From Hydrangea macrophylla (taxonomy: Eukaryota; Streptophyta; Magnoliopsida; Cornales; Hydrangeaceae), in contig CM066987.1 of NCBI GenBank assembly GCA_033977485.1, positions 90,118,588-90,182,587 on the forward strand: a stretch of 64,000 nucleotides of DNA, read 5' to 3'. The notes beneath the pieces were generated by a model. The model ran no database searches and was not told where the DNA came from. It worked only from the letters and a program-made list of their open reading frames with translations. This document shows positions 11,392 through 24,739 of this stretch, in pieces. How positions within the stretch are numbered: the stretch's first letter is position 1; every line of letters begins with the position of its first letter. Both the position numbers and the translations under genes were made by a program.

Positions 11392-13557
11392 AATAAATTT
11401 TTCAACTAATTGGACTTTACCTAATGCAGTTTCACCTACCCTGCCCTTTCATCACAATTAGATCAAATCACCCAAACTAAGGAAGGTGATATTGAAGTTT
11501 CTTTTACACCTACCCAATTTAGTAAATTATCTTTAAATATGAGTAATTCTACAAGGAGTTTTTATACTGCTCCTTCTAAAAAACCTTATACGGTGTCATA
11601 TCCTTCTTCTTCAAGACATTCTATGTCTGACCAAGCCAGACCCAACATGGATCCGAAATATCTCCAGAATATGGAAAGAGAAAATATTTTGAAAGGATTT
11701 ATTAATTCATATCAACAAATCTCCCAGGGAATATATGGTCCTGAAGAACAAGAGAATAAGGAAAGAAAGGGATCCATTTGACCATTCTTATTCTCATGAT
11801 AATACTTCTGTTTATGCTTAATGGATTTTAGTCCAAGTTCTTTCTTAAGAAAAGTTATAAATAGAGATTTCATGTTGGAGAAAAACCAAGAGTTCCGACA
11901 TGAATATTTTAAAATTTTTGATAACTATGACTTAGATCTTATAAAAAAAATTATATTATCAAGATCTAGAGCAAAAACAAACTCTTATTTGGTTTGTTGA
12001 CTGGTTGACCAATGGTTTCCTACCCAAAAGGTATTGAATACTATTAGTGCAACCAAATGGAGACTACATGGGGATAAAGGGTTTATTGAAAGCTCTCATC
12101 CTCCTCCAATGCATTTAGATTACAAATTTAATGACAAAGATATTGAAGCTGCTACTTTTATAGACAAATCTTCAGATATTGTCATTACAAGTGATCATAT
12201 TTGTAAACAAATTAATTGGATGAATCTTTCTATTGTCTCAATAGAAAGGCCAATTAACCAGAATAGAGAATAAAATTCTGGAACAAGAAAAGGAACGAAA
12301 AATGCAACAGGTTATTAAACAGCCTGAAGCTAGTTCTTCTTCTTTTGAAGCTGCTTCTTTTAAACCTCCTTATCAAGCTGAAAAATTTAGAACTCAAAGC
12401 GAAAAGGAGGAAGAAGAGTTTATTGAACTCCTGACAAAAAGGATTAAAAATGTTTCCCTGAACGTTTTATCCAAAAATAATTATCCAAATGAATCACAAG
12501 ATTCACAGGATGAGGATGAGAGAATCATTAAAATTATGGATGAGGATCTTGAGAAATTTTTTTCTATTACTGAAAGTAATTTCCGTGAAAGCAATTCCTC
12601 ATCATTTCAGATTAATAAAATAGAGCATGAGACTCTACCTTATTATTATTCTAGACCTACTCCACCTAATCTCCTTTTTGAAGAAAGTGGTTAGAAACTC
12701 CAACAAACTTATAGTGGAAAGGAATTGTGTGAGTGGAATATTGATGGTGCCAGTGAGTATCAAATTTTTGAAATTGTTCATCAAATTCTCATGTGGGCCT
12801 CTATGAGTAAACATTGTGGTAACACTGAAAAAGATGCTGCAATTCTTTTAACCAACGGTTTTTCAGGATGTTTGAAAGGCTGGTGGGATAATTTTCTTAC
12901 AAATAGTCAAAAGAATGAGATCTTTGACAAAGTTATTGTAGAAACAGTCGAAGGACAACCAAAAATGGTTCCAGATGTTGTTATTACTTTAGTTTCAGAC
13001 CATTATTTCTCATTTTATTGGATAATTTCCACAATGGTCTGAAAGAAGTAGAGAACTTCTAATGAATCTTAGATGTCCATCTTTAACTCAGTTTAGATGG
13101 TATAAAGATGTTTTCACATGTAAAGTTATGCAAAGAACAAATGCAAATAATGAATACTGAAAAGCCCATTTTATTGATGGACCTATTTGCTGGAAATGTA
13201 AGACAGAAGCTGAGAGATCAGCATGATGGATACAACATTCCTTATGATAGCCTAAATTATGGGCAAATCCTGAGTGTTTGTACCCAAGTTGGATTAAGTA
13301 TTTGCAATGACATGAAATTGCAATACCAAATGAAAAAGCAAAATCTTACTGGTAAACAAGAACTAGGAGATTTTTGCAGACAATGGGGTTATGACATGCC
13401 TATCAATCCAACAAAAAAAAAGGAAGAGACAGCAATCAAAATACCACTAGGAGAAGGAATACTAATCCTAATCCTAGAAATAAAGTATAAACCACCGTAA
13501 AAACCACCTCCAAGAAAAAGCAACCCATCTAGGAAAAAACCTGCTAAAGGTCCTAGT
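11392..13557 (+). pseudogene. Viral MP-CP linker and coat protein, 5' part
   Basis: Consecutive plus-strand fragments with matching AT-rich codon use run through 11539-11781, 12034-12273, 12302-12694, 12725-13042 and 13108-13500, separated by stops and frameshifts. 12302-12694 is acidic and Ser-rich. 12725-13042 contains WASMSKHCGNTEKDA and GWWDNFL, a gag-like capsid core. 13108-13500 continues into a basic tail (PTKKKEE). In this virus group the coat protein ends in a CCHC knuckle, which here lies beyond the copia-1 insertion at 38565. Several stops prevent expression. Domain limits are inferred from position and composition. Confidence 0.68.
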
Positions 13558-14871
13558 TGTTAGGAAACTGGGTTCCCAGAATCCGTTGAAAGTGCGTATA
13601 AGTTGGTACTGCAAAAATTACGTGAAAACTACAATAACCTTATAAGGGCGGAACTAGGGTTACCTTAAACTGCTAAAATAGATTGCTGTAGTAGACGAAT
13701 CGAGAACACAGGCTCGATAACAGCTTACGATCTTCTACCGTATTCCTTTGCTGCGAGAATATCGGACTGAGTGTGGGCTCCTTCGAAATTTCTTATGTTT
13801 CTGCTCTCTCTTTTTACGCTCTCTTTTCTATTCCGAGTTATAATGCTCTTGATGGAAAACGCAAACAGAGGAGAGAGCCAAAGTAGCATATATATAGGCT
13901 ACGATAGGGACCATAAGAAGTCAATAAGGAATAGGCTTCCTCATGGAATTAGGAAACCCTAATTTGAACTGAATCAGATTCCTATTTTCATAAATTATAA
14001 TTCATACCACTAAAGAATTATAATTGCACTCCTACCCTTATCTCAAAAATATATTTCGAGCTCCATGTTATTAAATGCTTATTATCTCCCCATGTTAAGA
14101 TTACAGATATCCACTAATTAAATATAATTACTGACAATCACATTTAATTAATCTCTTAAAATTCCTTGAGATCCTCTGCTTAACTTATCTGATATGTCGG
14201 ATACAAAATCCACCTGCAGGGTTTGACATAATCAAAACTTATAAGCTTTCTCAAGGGGATATCATCAATCCCAAAATTGAGACATGGATTCCATCATTAA
14301 TTAATACCCACCACACAAATAATATTATCACCCAATCCAAGGAGATATTGACCCATTTAAGGATCTCACCCTTTTAGGGATCAAAGTATAAATATCAAAT
14401 GTACGTGTCTATAAATTAACTTAGGATTTAGAGCATAAGCACTCATAATAGTCATGAGGTATTAATTATCTTACAAGTTAGTAGAAAGATAATTACCCCA
14501 AGTCGGTCCCGTTTAATACACAAAGTGTACCAGCATGGTGAGTTGAAACTATACCATTTCCCGTAGTCAAGACAAATCTACTACAACACCTTGCTGTAGT
14601 CCTACCGATGGTGTGTCCAATCCATCTGAGACTGTAAACCAAAATCTTACATTCTACAAGATCCGTTAGTCTGATCTTCCGTGTGTAAGGTGAACGCTAC
14701 ACACCAAACCACCTACTATGTAGAATGAAAGACACACATGCATAATATTAAATAAACAATATAATACAAATATTGCCCACACAGATTCTCATAAAAATGG
14801 ATTAACTGATTCTATTAAATGAATAATAAATCAACTACATAAAGTAAGGCTTTTAGTATATATCCCTAACA
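13558..14871 (-). repeat. copia-1 3' LTR
   Basis: 1314 bp beginning TGTTAGGAAACTGG and ending TATCCCTAACA. It matches 20441-20920 plus 37708-38541 (1309 bp without the nested TSD) with scattered substitutions, a deletion of about 13 bp in the other copy (AAATGCTTATTAT missing) and a 7-bp insertion there (CCTTTTA). On the minus strand the purine-rich GTGGGAGAT at 14872-14880 is the polypurine tract. The open frame 13771-13962 inside is not a gene. Confidence 0.93.
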
Positions 14872-14886
14872 ATCTCCCACTTAGAC

Positions 14887-16556
14887 TCAAAGCCATGATG
14901 CGACACACCTCACTCCTTTCCCTTCTACATGACTATCAAAAGTCTTGGCCGGTAAGCTCTTAGTGAAAGGATCTGCCAGGTTATTTGCTAATGCTATCTT
15001 GGTCACTTCAACATCACCTCTTTGCATGATATCTCGTATCAGGTGATACTTACACTCAATGTGTTTTCCCTTCTTATGTGCCCTAGGTTCCTTTGAGTTA
15101 GCAACCGCTCCGCTATTATTGGAATAAAGGGCAATAGCCGATTGTACCGCAGGTACTACTCTTAGATCCATAAGGAAGTTTCTGAGCCAAATGGTCTCCT
15201 TAGACGCTTCTCAAGCAGCCACATACTCGGCTTCCTATGGTGGAATCAGTAATACACGACTGCTTGATACTCCTCTTACTAATGGTTCCACCTCCTAGGG
15301 TAAACACATATCCTGAGGTAGACTTTCTGGAATCCCTATTTGACATAAAATCAGAATCCGTGTACCCAATGGGCATAAGACTGTTTGCTTGGTAAACTAA
15401 CATATAGTCTCGAGTCCGTTTCAGGTGCTTGAGAATATTTTTCGCCGCAGTGCAATGTTCTTGCCCTGGATTAGACTGATATCTACTAACCATGCCAACA
15501 GCAAAGCAGATGTCAGGTCTAGTACATAGCATAGCATACATTAGGCTTCCTAATGCCGAGGCATAAGGAACTGCCTTCATCTTCTCTATCGCATCAAGTG
15601 TCTTAGGACACTGATCCATAGATAGAGTAATTCCATGTCTGAAGGGAAGGAATCCCTTCTTGGAATCTTGCATGCTAAACCTTGCAAGAATATTGTCGAT
15701 ATAAGTGCCTTGTGATAGGCCCAACATCCTATTCTTGCTATCTCGCATAAGCTTGATCCCTAGGATGTGACCGGCTTCTCTCAAGTCCTTCATATCAAAT
15801 TGACTGGACAATCATACCCTTACAGAAGATAATACCCCCACATCGTTTCCGATTAGCAAGATATCATCCACATAGTACTAAGAACACCACCACGCTTCCA
15901 TCATGTTTCTTGTACACACAAGATTTATCCGTACATTGATCAAAACCAAAAGACTTGATTTCTTGATCAAAGCGGATATTCCAAGACCTAGATGCCTGCA
16001 TAAGTCCATAAATGGACTTCTTAAGCTTGCACAACATGTGTTCTTGGCCCTTCGCAATGAGCCCGTCTGGTTGCATCATATAGATGCACTCGTCAAGATT
16101 CCCATTAAGAAATGCTATCTTGACATCCATTTGCCAAATTTCATAATCGAAATGTGCAGCAATGTATAAAAGAATCTGGATAGACTTTCGCATGGCCACC
16201 GGTGAAAAGGTTTCCTCATAACCGATTTCCTCTTTTTGAGTGAAACCTTTCGCAACAAGCCTTGCTTTAAAGGTTTCCACCTTACCGTCTGCTCCTCTCT
16301 TCTTCTTATAGATCAACTTACATCCAATGGGTTTTATTTCTTTGGGTGGTTCTACAAGATCCCAGACTTGATTGGAGTACATGGACTCTATTTTTGACTT
16401 CATAGCTTTTTGCCAAAGATCTGCATCTTTATCTTGGAGTGCTTCATTGTAGTTACAGGGATCGGTACCTTGTTCATCAAAGATCCGGTCATAAGACTCT
16501 CCCAAGAACATGTACCGGTCAGGTTGAATAATAACCCTCCCACTACGACGAGGCAC
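14887..16556 (-). pseudogene. copia-1 reverse transcriptase and RNase H
   Basis: The 16556-15864 fragment has the copia RT opening (CNYNEALQDKDADLWQKAMKSK is split by my 20-residue limit as CNYNEALQDKD and WQKAM), then [33 protein letters not shown] and LKKSIYGLMQASRSW. The YVDD catalytic motif is still readable in DNA near 15870 (TATGTGGATGAT) but a frameshift there moves it out of frame. 15811-15200 continues through VPYASALGSLMYAMLCTRPD to the RNase H block (GYTDSDF). 15171-14887 gives the end with LADPFTKSLPAKTF. Two frame breaks and a stop after EAEYVAA make it non-functional. Confidence 0.92.
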
Positions 16557-16669
16557 AACCCGTGTCTATGTATCACTGATATTTCGTTGTGAAGATTCTG
16601 AATCTAATACACCATTATCTGCACGTTGTACTGGTTCAGGAACCTGCGTGTTAATGGTTAGTTCGGGAT

Positions 16670-18018
16670 CTATACGAGTTTTGATAATCCTCCCACTACG
16701 ACGCAGTAATGGAATATCGATAACTCTGTATGTGATGTTTCTTCTTGTACTGATGGTATCAAAGAAGTATGTGTCAGTGTCTCTCCTCTCATTTCCTCTA
16801 GAACAATACGGCTTCTGGGCTTGTGGTCCATAACATAGTCTTTTTCTGAGAATGTGCCATTGGTGTTAACAATAACCTTCTGATCCTTAGGACTATAAAA
16901 CAGACCACCTTTAGTTCCTCTTGGATACCCAACAAAGAAACATACTTTTGTTCTTGATTCCAACTTTTCTGCATTCCCTTTCAACACATGTGCTGGACTA
17001 CCCAAGATCCGAACATGCCGCAGACTAGGCTTTCGCCCAGTCCACAATTCCGTGGGAGTAGTAGATACTGACTTAGATAGTGCAAAGTTTAGAATGTATG
17101 CAGTTGTCTCTAATGCATGCCCCCAAAGGAAATTGGTAAATCCGAATAACTCATCATAGATCTTACCATATCCATGAGAGTCATGTTCCTTCTTTCTGCT
17201 ACACCGTTCTGCTGAGACATATGGGGTGCAGACAACTGGGATGTAATCCCTTACTCCAATAAGTATTCCCTAAACTCTTCCAAGAGGTACTCTCCACCAC
17301 GATCAGATGGTAGTGTCTTGATATATTTACCTAGACGTTTCTCCATTTCAGCCTTGAAGTCTTTGAATTTTTCAAAGCATTCAGACTTACGCCGCATCAA
17401 ATAAATGTACCCATACCTTGAGTAATCATCGATGAAAGTGACAAAGTACTCAAATCCCCCTCTTGCTTGGACAGTCATAAGACCACACAAATCAGAGAGA
17501 ACCAGTTCCAATGGCTCTTTTGCTCTATAGCCCTTGGCCGAGAACGACCTCTTGGTCATTTTACCTTCCAAGCAGGATTCACAGACTAGAAGTGCCTCCA
17601 CTTCTAATGAGCTTAATGGCCCATTTTGAACCAGTCTTTGAATCCCTTTCAAATTAATATGACCAAAGTGTAAGTGCCAAAGATGCATTTGGTTCATCCT
17701 TGAAGGTTCTTTTCTCTTAAATGGCAAACTATTTGTGTTATTCAATTCATTAAGTTGCAGTATAGGAGAGACAGGATTTATAATATAAAGATTATCCACC
17801 AATTGACCAGAATAAATAAAATGTTTATTTTCTTTAATAACTACTACTTTATTAAAATGAACTGAATATCCATTCTTTACTAAACTAGAAACTGAAACTA
17901 AATTCCTTCTAATAGAAGGTACATAAAGGAAATTTCTTAATATTAAAATCCTCTCTCTACAAAAACTAAGACGTAGATCTCCTACTGCAACTGCAGCTAC
18001 TCTCGTAGCATTTCCCAT
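16670..18018 (-). pseudogene. copia-1 integrase
   Basis: The GAG-pre-integrase/zinc region is at 17780-17550 (HLWHLHFGH ... CESCLEGK, an HHCC pattern). The core follows with LSDLCGL (first Asp), FVTFIDDYSRYG and PSDRGGEY (second Asp) at 17520-17280. A stop at 17251 comes before the in-frame stretch QQNGVAERRN that holds the catalytic Glu. The C-terminal part 17047-16670 (GSPAHVLKGNAEKLE, CFFVGYP) is in another frame. The family enzyme inserts cDNA; this one is broken. Confidence 0.9.
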
Positions 18019-18066
18019 ATATAGATAAATCTCTCCATCACTGAGCTGCCTGGTTCCCTGGAACCC

Positions 18067-18984
18067 CTACAAAGAATTGCATACATGATCAGTGGCTTCC
18101 GTATCTACACACCAGGTACCGGTAGATCGGACCGCTAAACACGATTCAACAACTTGTAAATGAGATTTACCTTGATTGTTCTGTCTGGCGAGATAAAGTG
18201 GACATTGCTTCTTCCAGTGTCCTGGTTGCTTGCAAACAAAACACTTGCCTTTAGGCTTTCCCAGTTGTCCTCTTGGCCTTTGGATTGGCGGAGGACCCGC
18301 GGCCTTCTTTTGAGCCTTTTTCATTTTCTTCTTGCCTTTCGGCTTTGAAGTAGAACCTTTCTCAAACACAAGAGCACTCCCTGACTTTCTGTTGAGACCC
18401 TCAGTTGCCTGGAGTTCTTTAAGCAGCTCTGCCAAGGTTTATTTAAATTTATTCATGTTGTAATTGAGGTAGAATTGCTTAAAAGACTCTGGCAGTGACT
18501 AGAGTACAATATTGACCTGGGTTTCCCTGTCGATTTCAGCTCCAAGGATCTCTAGTTCATTAAGAAGAGATATCATCTTAAGAACATGATCCCTTATAGG
18601 CGTCCCCTCAGCCATAGTTGTGTTCATCAAGTCTTTCATGGCAACCTGCCTAGCAACACGACTTTGATCCCCGAACATCTCTCGGAGGCTCTCCATCATG
18701 TCATAGGCGCTGGCCATTGACTGATGCTGATGTTGCAACACATTTGACATGGATGCCAAAATGTAACACTACTCCATCTCATCAGCCTTGACCCATTTCT
18801 TGTGAGCCTGGATTTCCTCAGCGGTTGCCCCCTCACCAGGTTGCTCAGGACATTCTTGACTAAGCACAAACTTGTACTCTTCAGCAGTTAACACAATATC
18901 CAAATTCCTTTTCCAGTCTATATAGTTTGGTCTAGTAAGTTTGTTTTCTATTAGTATAACAGCGAGTGGATTGAAAGAACCCAT
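18067..18984 (-). pseudogene. copia-1 gag and start of protease
   Basis: One frame starts MGSFNPLAVILIENKLTRPN at 18984, the usual copia Gag opening, and contains YDMMESLREMFGDQSR and the CCHC knuckle CFVCKQPGHWKKQC near 18240. In-frame stops lie near 18770, 18500 and 18440, and one at 18067 right after the protease motif. The protease triad reads VDTEATDH instead of the usual D(S/T)GATDH: Gly is Glu, which should kill the enzyme. The frame continues into integrase at 18018, consistent with a single ancestral polyprotein. Confidence 0.9.
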
Positions 18985-20440
18985 TTAAAAGCCTAAGAAT
19001 GACATAATATAAATAACTACATTTGGGCAAAAAATTACTATGGATTCGAGTTGAAAATATTGGTTCCCTCTATCATATTTGAAAAGAATCCGCCAGCAAC
19101 CTGATACACCATGATAGTATGACTCGATGGGAAGCCATATACTATCCATCATTTGTTTAGATAGGCAATTGCTTTTTAATTTTACTATCCAGGCAATGTA
19201 CCTTGCCTAGTAAAATTAAACTGCTAACTTGCTTTGATCCTATAAATAACAATAGTGACTCAGATGGAGAGGATATCATTATTTATAGCTAAGTGTATAC
19301 CATCACTTAGTTCTAGGTCAAGAGTTCTGTGAGGAACACCTCTGATGAAGAGGTGGCCCACACTAACAATCACCCAAAACATTCTTTTAAAGAAGTTTGA
19401 ACTGATGATTCCATGATCAACTACATTCGATGGGGAGGATTATACTAGAGCCATAACACAAAATTAATCATATCATCTACAAACCAGTGATGGAGACCAT
19501 GGGATTTATACTTGATAAATTCCCTCTCCCACTTAGAATTTTAAAAAAATTTGAGGGTTATAATTTCTAGAAAAACTTTTAATTTAATTAATAAAAAATA
19601 ATGGAATACTTGACAAGGATTAATTCATCCTTACTTGTCAAACCCACATGTGTAGATAATAAAATTATTCTATTCTCATGATTTTAGAAAATAAGTACTT
19701 ATGTTTTCAAATTATGGAATTAGTTTTATTTCTAAATACACATGTAGTTGTCCATCATTTTAAATTAATATAAATTAAACATGCAGCTAGACATCTGAAA
19801 TAGGTCTAGGAACAATTATCCATGTTGTCCAATTCATTAAACATGAAATAATAATAATCATTCAATCACACATAAATAAGGAAACCACAATAAAATAGGA
19901 ATCCCACTATTATGGTCAAGCTACAACTCTTGTGAAAAATCTTCATTGAACCCGATTAGCTCTATGTCGCCACTAAATCCAATTTACCATCAGTAACTGC
20001 CTTCCAGAACTGTTTTCTGAAATAGTCTTCAGAAACTGCTTCCAGATTGCTTTCTGAAATTGCTTGTAAACTGTCTTCACGGATTTACTTGAGATATATT
20101 ACATAAACCCTAAGCCTCCATGAAGTAATTCACATGCTATTTCTTTATAGTAAATTAACCTCACATCAATCAAGTGTGGGATCCAATATACACAAATCCT
20201 ATGCCTCTATAAAGGAGTTCACATGCTATATTAAAACAGAAAGATTAGCCATGGATAAAACCATCGTGGGATCCAATCACACAAAATCAGTGACCATAAT
20301 AGTGAAATAAGAACGCTGCAAAACATGGGTTAGCACAGTTCTACGTTCTATCCATCCATCAAAACACGCACAAGATCTGTTTTATTGGACAACATGGTTG
20401 CGTCAACCCATACGCAGAATCAACGTTGCTCAGATACCAC
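18985..20440 (-). other. copia-1 5' leader with primer-binding site
   Basis: About 1.45 kb between the 5' LTR and gag with no coding signal. On the minus strand it begins right after the LTR with G TGGTATCTGAGCAACG, complementary to the 3' end of initiator Met-tRNA apart from one base. This is the copia primer site (20424-20440). Confidence 0.8.
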
Positions 20441-20920
20441 TGTTAGGAAACTGCGTTCCCAGAATCCGTTGACAGCGCGTATAAGTTGGTACTGCAAAAA
20501 TTACATGAAAACTACAATAACCCTATAAGGGTGGAACTAGGGTTACCTTAAACTGCTAAAATAGATTGTTGTAGTAGACGAATTGAGAACACGGGCTCGA
20601 TAACAGCTCACGATCTTCTACCATATTCCTTTATTGCCAGAATATCGAACTGAGTGTGGGCTCCTTCGAAATTCTTTATATTTATGCTCTCTCTTTTTAC
20701 GCTCTCTTTTCTATTCTGTGTTATAATGTTCTTGATAGAAAAACGCAAACTGAGGAGAGAGCCAAAGCAGCATATATATAGGGTACGATAGGGACCATAA
20801 GAAGTCAATAAGGAATAGGCTTCCTTACGGAATTAGGAAACCCTAATTTGAACTGAATCAGATTCCTAGTTCCATAAATTTTAATTCATACCACTAAAGA
20901 ATTATAATTGCACTCGTACC
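20441..20920 (-). repeat. copia-1 5' LTR, first part
   Basis: TGTTAGGAAACTGCG onward matches 13558-14040. It is interrupted at 20920 by Tat-B and resumes at 37708. The last five bases, GTACC, correspond to CTACC at 37708-37712 and to CTACC in the intact LTR at 14032-14036, so this is the nested TSD with one mutation. Confidence 0.93.
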
Positions 20921-23221
20921 TGTGGATATCGCAATTTTTTTTCTTTTTACCCACAACTTTTCTTTTTAAATTTTCTTAAAATTTCAAATTCATAACAAAT
21001 GAGTCGCCACTTAATTTTTTAAAGAAAAACTAAGAAACCATTTCAAAAGAGAACTGACCTTTTTGCGAAACCAAAGATTAACTAGGTCTGGGGATTATGG
21101 AATGAGAAGGGAAGGAGCCCATCAGACTAAAACACCCCTTCTCATCATATCTCATGATAGGCCTCTACTTAACATCCTTTTAATCGAATTTATAATCTAA
21201 GCATGTCCTCAATTAATACATATGTATAAATATACATTACAAAAGCATGTCTAAAGGGTGCAAGATTGCAAGTGATAAAATATCATTCAAAAATCACATA
21301 ATCCAAGTAGCAAGCGATATGATATGCAATAGGGAACAAGAGAACTTACCTGGGATCCAGCCGCGATATTAAACGTGCAATGCAAACAAATGAAAGAAAA
21401 TCCTAAAAAAGAGTCTCTAATCACATGTATTCATATAAGGCAAGAACCTAATTCTAATGTCTCGCGCATGAAGTCATAAAATCGATAAAATCAAAGAATA
21501 GTTAAGCTAAGGGAGAGTCGAAAAGTCATACCTCATCAGCGCTACAAAACAAGGGTTAGTCTCCATGATATACATCATAAAAAAAATTGAATAATGATCT
21601 CAGGCTTCTAACCTAAATCTACAGAATGTAATTAACCTAAAGCAAAAGAATCCTAATCATGAATGTCAAGTCACACGAATGAATGCAAACATAAACAAGA
21701 AGAGGTCACGGAATACTTATTGTTCTAGGTCACTTAAACTTTAAATTCAAGTTTAGCTAATCGTTATTGAAACATGGTTTGAACCTTAACTCATGAAAAT
21801 GTCATCTAAGCCATTATTTATGAGATTGATCAAAATTATTGCAGAATTCTGGAAATTGCTGAGAGTAGATCAGAACTTTAAAGAAATAGAAAGCATGGTT
21901 CCCATGGTTTGATCTTGGTGAATTTTTGACACAAGATCCCTCTGTGTGTCTAGTTTTTAACCCAAAAAATAAATCAAAGTTTCAACGGTTAGATCTCCGG
22001 GGATTGGACAAAAACCAGACATCACTGAGGATTTTACAACCTTCCATCCAGAGTTCTAGCATGATTTTCTAAAAATAGCAAACAACGGTTAGATCTCCAT
22101 GGAATTAGGCTTGTCTAAAGCTAATTCTCCTACCTTTTGGTGGTGATTGGAGACTAAATATACTTATGTTGTAAATTTCAAAGAAGTGTAGAAGAACTTC
22201 ATGAAACTTAATCATAACAAACCTTAAACCATGAAGATAGGTTTAAGTCCATTATGCTAAATATTCTAATATCAACCTTAGTCCCCTTTTGAATCACAAG
22301 ATTGCAAGGAGATTTAGGGATTTTAAACTAAGAGATTCAAGTAAGACATTGAAAGTCTTATGAATCCAAGGGATGAACACAAAAATGAGAAAAAGAAAAC
22401 TAAAGAAACTCAGTGCATACCATAATTAAATTTAGACAAAGACTAATTATGCTAGAGTTTACCTCCAAAGTATCCTCAACTTGGTGATTTTGGAGAACTT
22501 CCAAAGACTAATCTAGCTCTTCTACAATAATTCACACATCTCTTTCTTTAAACTATTCTAAACTCACTCCTAATTATGAAGATTAAGGCAAGAAGAACAC
22601 TTATATAACCTCCAGATTCAAAGAAAAATCTCTCCTTCTTTTTTTTTTTTTTTTTGCAAGTGAATATTCATTCTCTATTTATAGACAATTTTAAAGGGGT
22701 ATTTCAGTCATTTTAGGACTAAAAACCCTAATTCAGGCATCCTTTTTATAGTACAAAATGTGTTGTATGCCAGCTGTCTATTTTAAAGAAGCGGCACTCA
22801 CCGGAGATGGAAGCGGCACTCAGTAAATGAAGCATCGACATTCAGTGAATGCTGGCGCGGCATTCACTGACTACCGGATCGGCATTCACTGAATGCCGCA
22901 GACAACTCCAGGGACTACCATTTTTTAATAAAATTCATTATTTTTGTGGCACTTGATGAAATTCGCGACAATCACCGAATGCCGTCCGGCAGTCCAGAGA
23001 ATTCCGCAACGGTAGCACGTCACTGCCGCGTAAAGGCTTGAGTGCCGTTCTGCTTATTCTTTTCCTTTTCCTTTTTTTTTCTTTTTGTTTTGGGTTGGGG
23101 AATCTTTTAAAGAGCTTGAATCATCTTTGGAAGTCCTAGATAAGTTCGGACATTGTCATCATCAGATATGGAGGTAACACTCTCCTTAATTTGACGTTTA
23201 GTCAAAATCGAGGTGTCTACA
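20921..23221 (-). repeat. Tat-B 3' LTR
   Basis: 2301 bp from TGTGGATATCGC to GTGTCTACA. It lacks a stretch of about 370 bp present in the other LTR (36260-36640), where it has only ACAACGGTTAGATCTCC, so this copy was deleted after or during insertion. Just inside, on the minus strand, CAAAGAGGGGCAAAT (23222-23236) is the polypurine tract. The segment 22790-23045 holds repeated GGCACTC/GGCATTC motifs and their inverses. Confidence 0.92.
22790..23050. promoter_or_regulatory. GGCAYTC/GARTGCC palindrome cluster in LTR
   Basis: GCGGCACTCACCGGAG, GCGGCACTCAG, CGGCATTCACTGACTACCGG, CGGCATTCACTGAATGCCGC, CGAATGCCGTCCGGCAG and GAGTGCCGTT occur within 250 bp in both orientations and can fold into many short hairpins. 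The same motif cluster appears at 24740-24850 and 28280-28400 upstream of the two antisense genes. A regulatory role is my inference. Confidence 0.5.
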
Positions 23222-23639
23222 ATTTGCCCCTCTTTGACGGAGCTTGTGAGGCAACGCGAACCACAAGCGAATGTCGAAGCCTGTGTGAAGACAAGCCTTT
23301 GACCAAACTGTTGGATTCAGAAAAAACAAAATACGTTGCAAAAGGAAACAAGTGCGCGACGAAATTTTAATTGGTTGTGCTCCAAGATGAGCTGTCTACG
23401 TATCCCATCAGGAATCAGACCACAACGTAGTTCGGGCATGGGGTCTAACATACACAAGCGCAAGTAGTCATACGGATGGATGCACCTATCCTGTCATGAT
23501 GCATATGCTATGTAATGGTATTTTCTGAATAGACCTGATTATGCAAGCGTCATGCTTACTCTATATCATGTCTTCTCTATGTATAACGCACATTATATGA
23601 TGTGTTAGTCAGAGAAGATTACCAAATTTTTGACTGATG

Positions 23640-24305
23640 CAGAATCTGTTACAGGGGTCAAGAAGATGCCTTTGATTTAAAAAATTGAGGGTCAACGCAA
23701 ATCTGTTGCAAAAAATCGTGAATGTAAATCCTTACACTCTCAGCCAACGGATCGACGTAAATCTGTTACGAAGACCGAGAATATAAATCTGTTATATTCT
23801 CAAAATGAGGGTTAACGCAAATTTATTGCGAGAACTGAGAATGTAAATCTGTTACACTCTCAAAACAAAGGATCAACGTAAATCTGTTACGAAGACCGAG
23901 AATATAAATCTGTTATATTCTCAAAATGAGGGTTAACGCAAATCTGTTGCGAGAACCAATAATATAAATCTGTTATATTCTCAAAATCAAGGATCAACGT
24001 AAATCTATTACGAAGACTGAGAATATAAATCTGCTATATTCTCAAAATCAGGATTAACGCAAATCTGTTGCGAGAACCGAGAATGTAAATCTATTACACT
24101 CTCAAAACAAAGGATCAACGTAAATCTATTATGAAGACCGAGAATATAAATCTGTTATATTCTCAAAATGAGGGTTAACGCAAATCTGTTGCAAGAACCG
24201 AGAATGTAAATCCGTTATACTCTCAAAACAAAGGATCAATGTAAATTTGTTACGTGCATCGAGAACATGAATCTGTTATATTCTCAGAAATAGGATAATC
24301 ATATT
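23640..24305 (+). repeat. Tandem repeat, about 60-bp subunits
   Basis: Alternating units of the type GAGGGTTAACGCAAATCTGTTGCGAGAACCGAGAATRTAAATCTGTTA (given here in degenerate form; the longest exact string I quote is TAACGCAAATCTGTTGCGAG) and AGGATCAACGTAAATCTGTTACGAAGACC repeat about ten times, forming a higher-order unit of about 120 bp. Tandem arrays near the 3' LTR are usual for Ogre/Tat elements. No coding content. Confidence 0.85.
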
Positions 24306-24308
24306 CAG

Positions 24309-24640
24309 ATGAACTTGGAGTCCACAGGCTCAAAATTCCCACGGGCTCTAATCTACTTCAAATTTTCACACTTGGGAGGAGCCCACGGCCTCAAATCTAT
24401 TTCAAATTTTCAAAATTGGGAGCCCACGGGCTCAAATCTATTTCAAAATTTCAAAATTGGGAGCCCACGGGCTCAAATTTATTTCAATTTTCAAAATTGG
24501 GAGCCCACGGGCTCTAATCTATTTCAAATTTCAAGATTTAGAGCCTGCAAGCTCAAATTCAATTTCAATCTTTCAAAGTTGGGAGCCCACGGGCTTAAAT
24601 TTATTCCGATTTTCAAAGTTTGGTGCCAGAAATGCACTGA
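24309..24640 (+). repeat. Tandem repeat, about 45-bp unit
   Basis: Six or seven copies of a unit with AAAATTGGGAGCCCACGGGC followed by TCAAATCTATTTCAAATTTTC. It is directly adjacent to the previous array but unrelated in sequence. Open frames across it are repeat translations. Confidence 0.88.
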
Positions 24641-24739
24641 GGGCAAATTTTGGGGGGCTTAAGTTCAATTTTCAGGACCTAACTTGAATTTTGGGAGGGG
24701 GGGGGGAAAGTGAAGGGTTTCTGAACCGCCTCAATCGCG

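Noticed and set aside
16648..16833. Plus-strand open frames inside copia-1 (also 15903-16169, 16410-16592, 18160-18348)
   Set aside because: They are shadows of the minus-strand polyprotein without domains of their own.
23640..24640. Regular repeat-spacer look, CRISPR-like
   Set aside because: Units are contiguous, diverged and alternate without unique spacers, in a plant retroelement.
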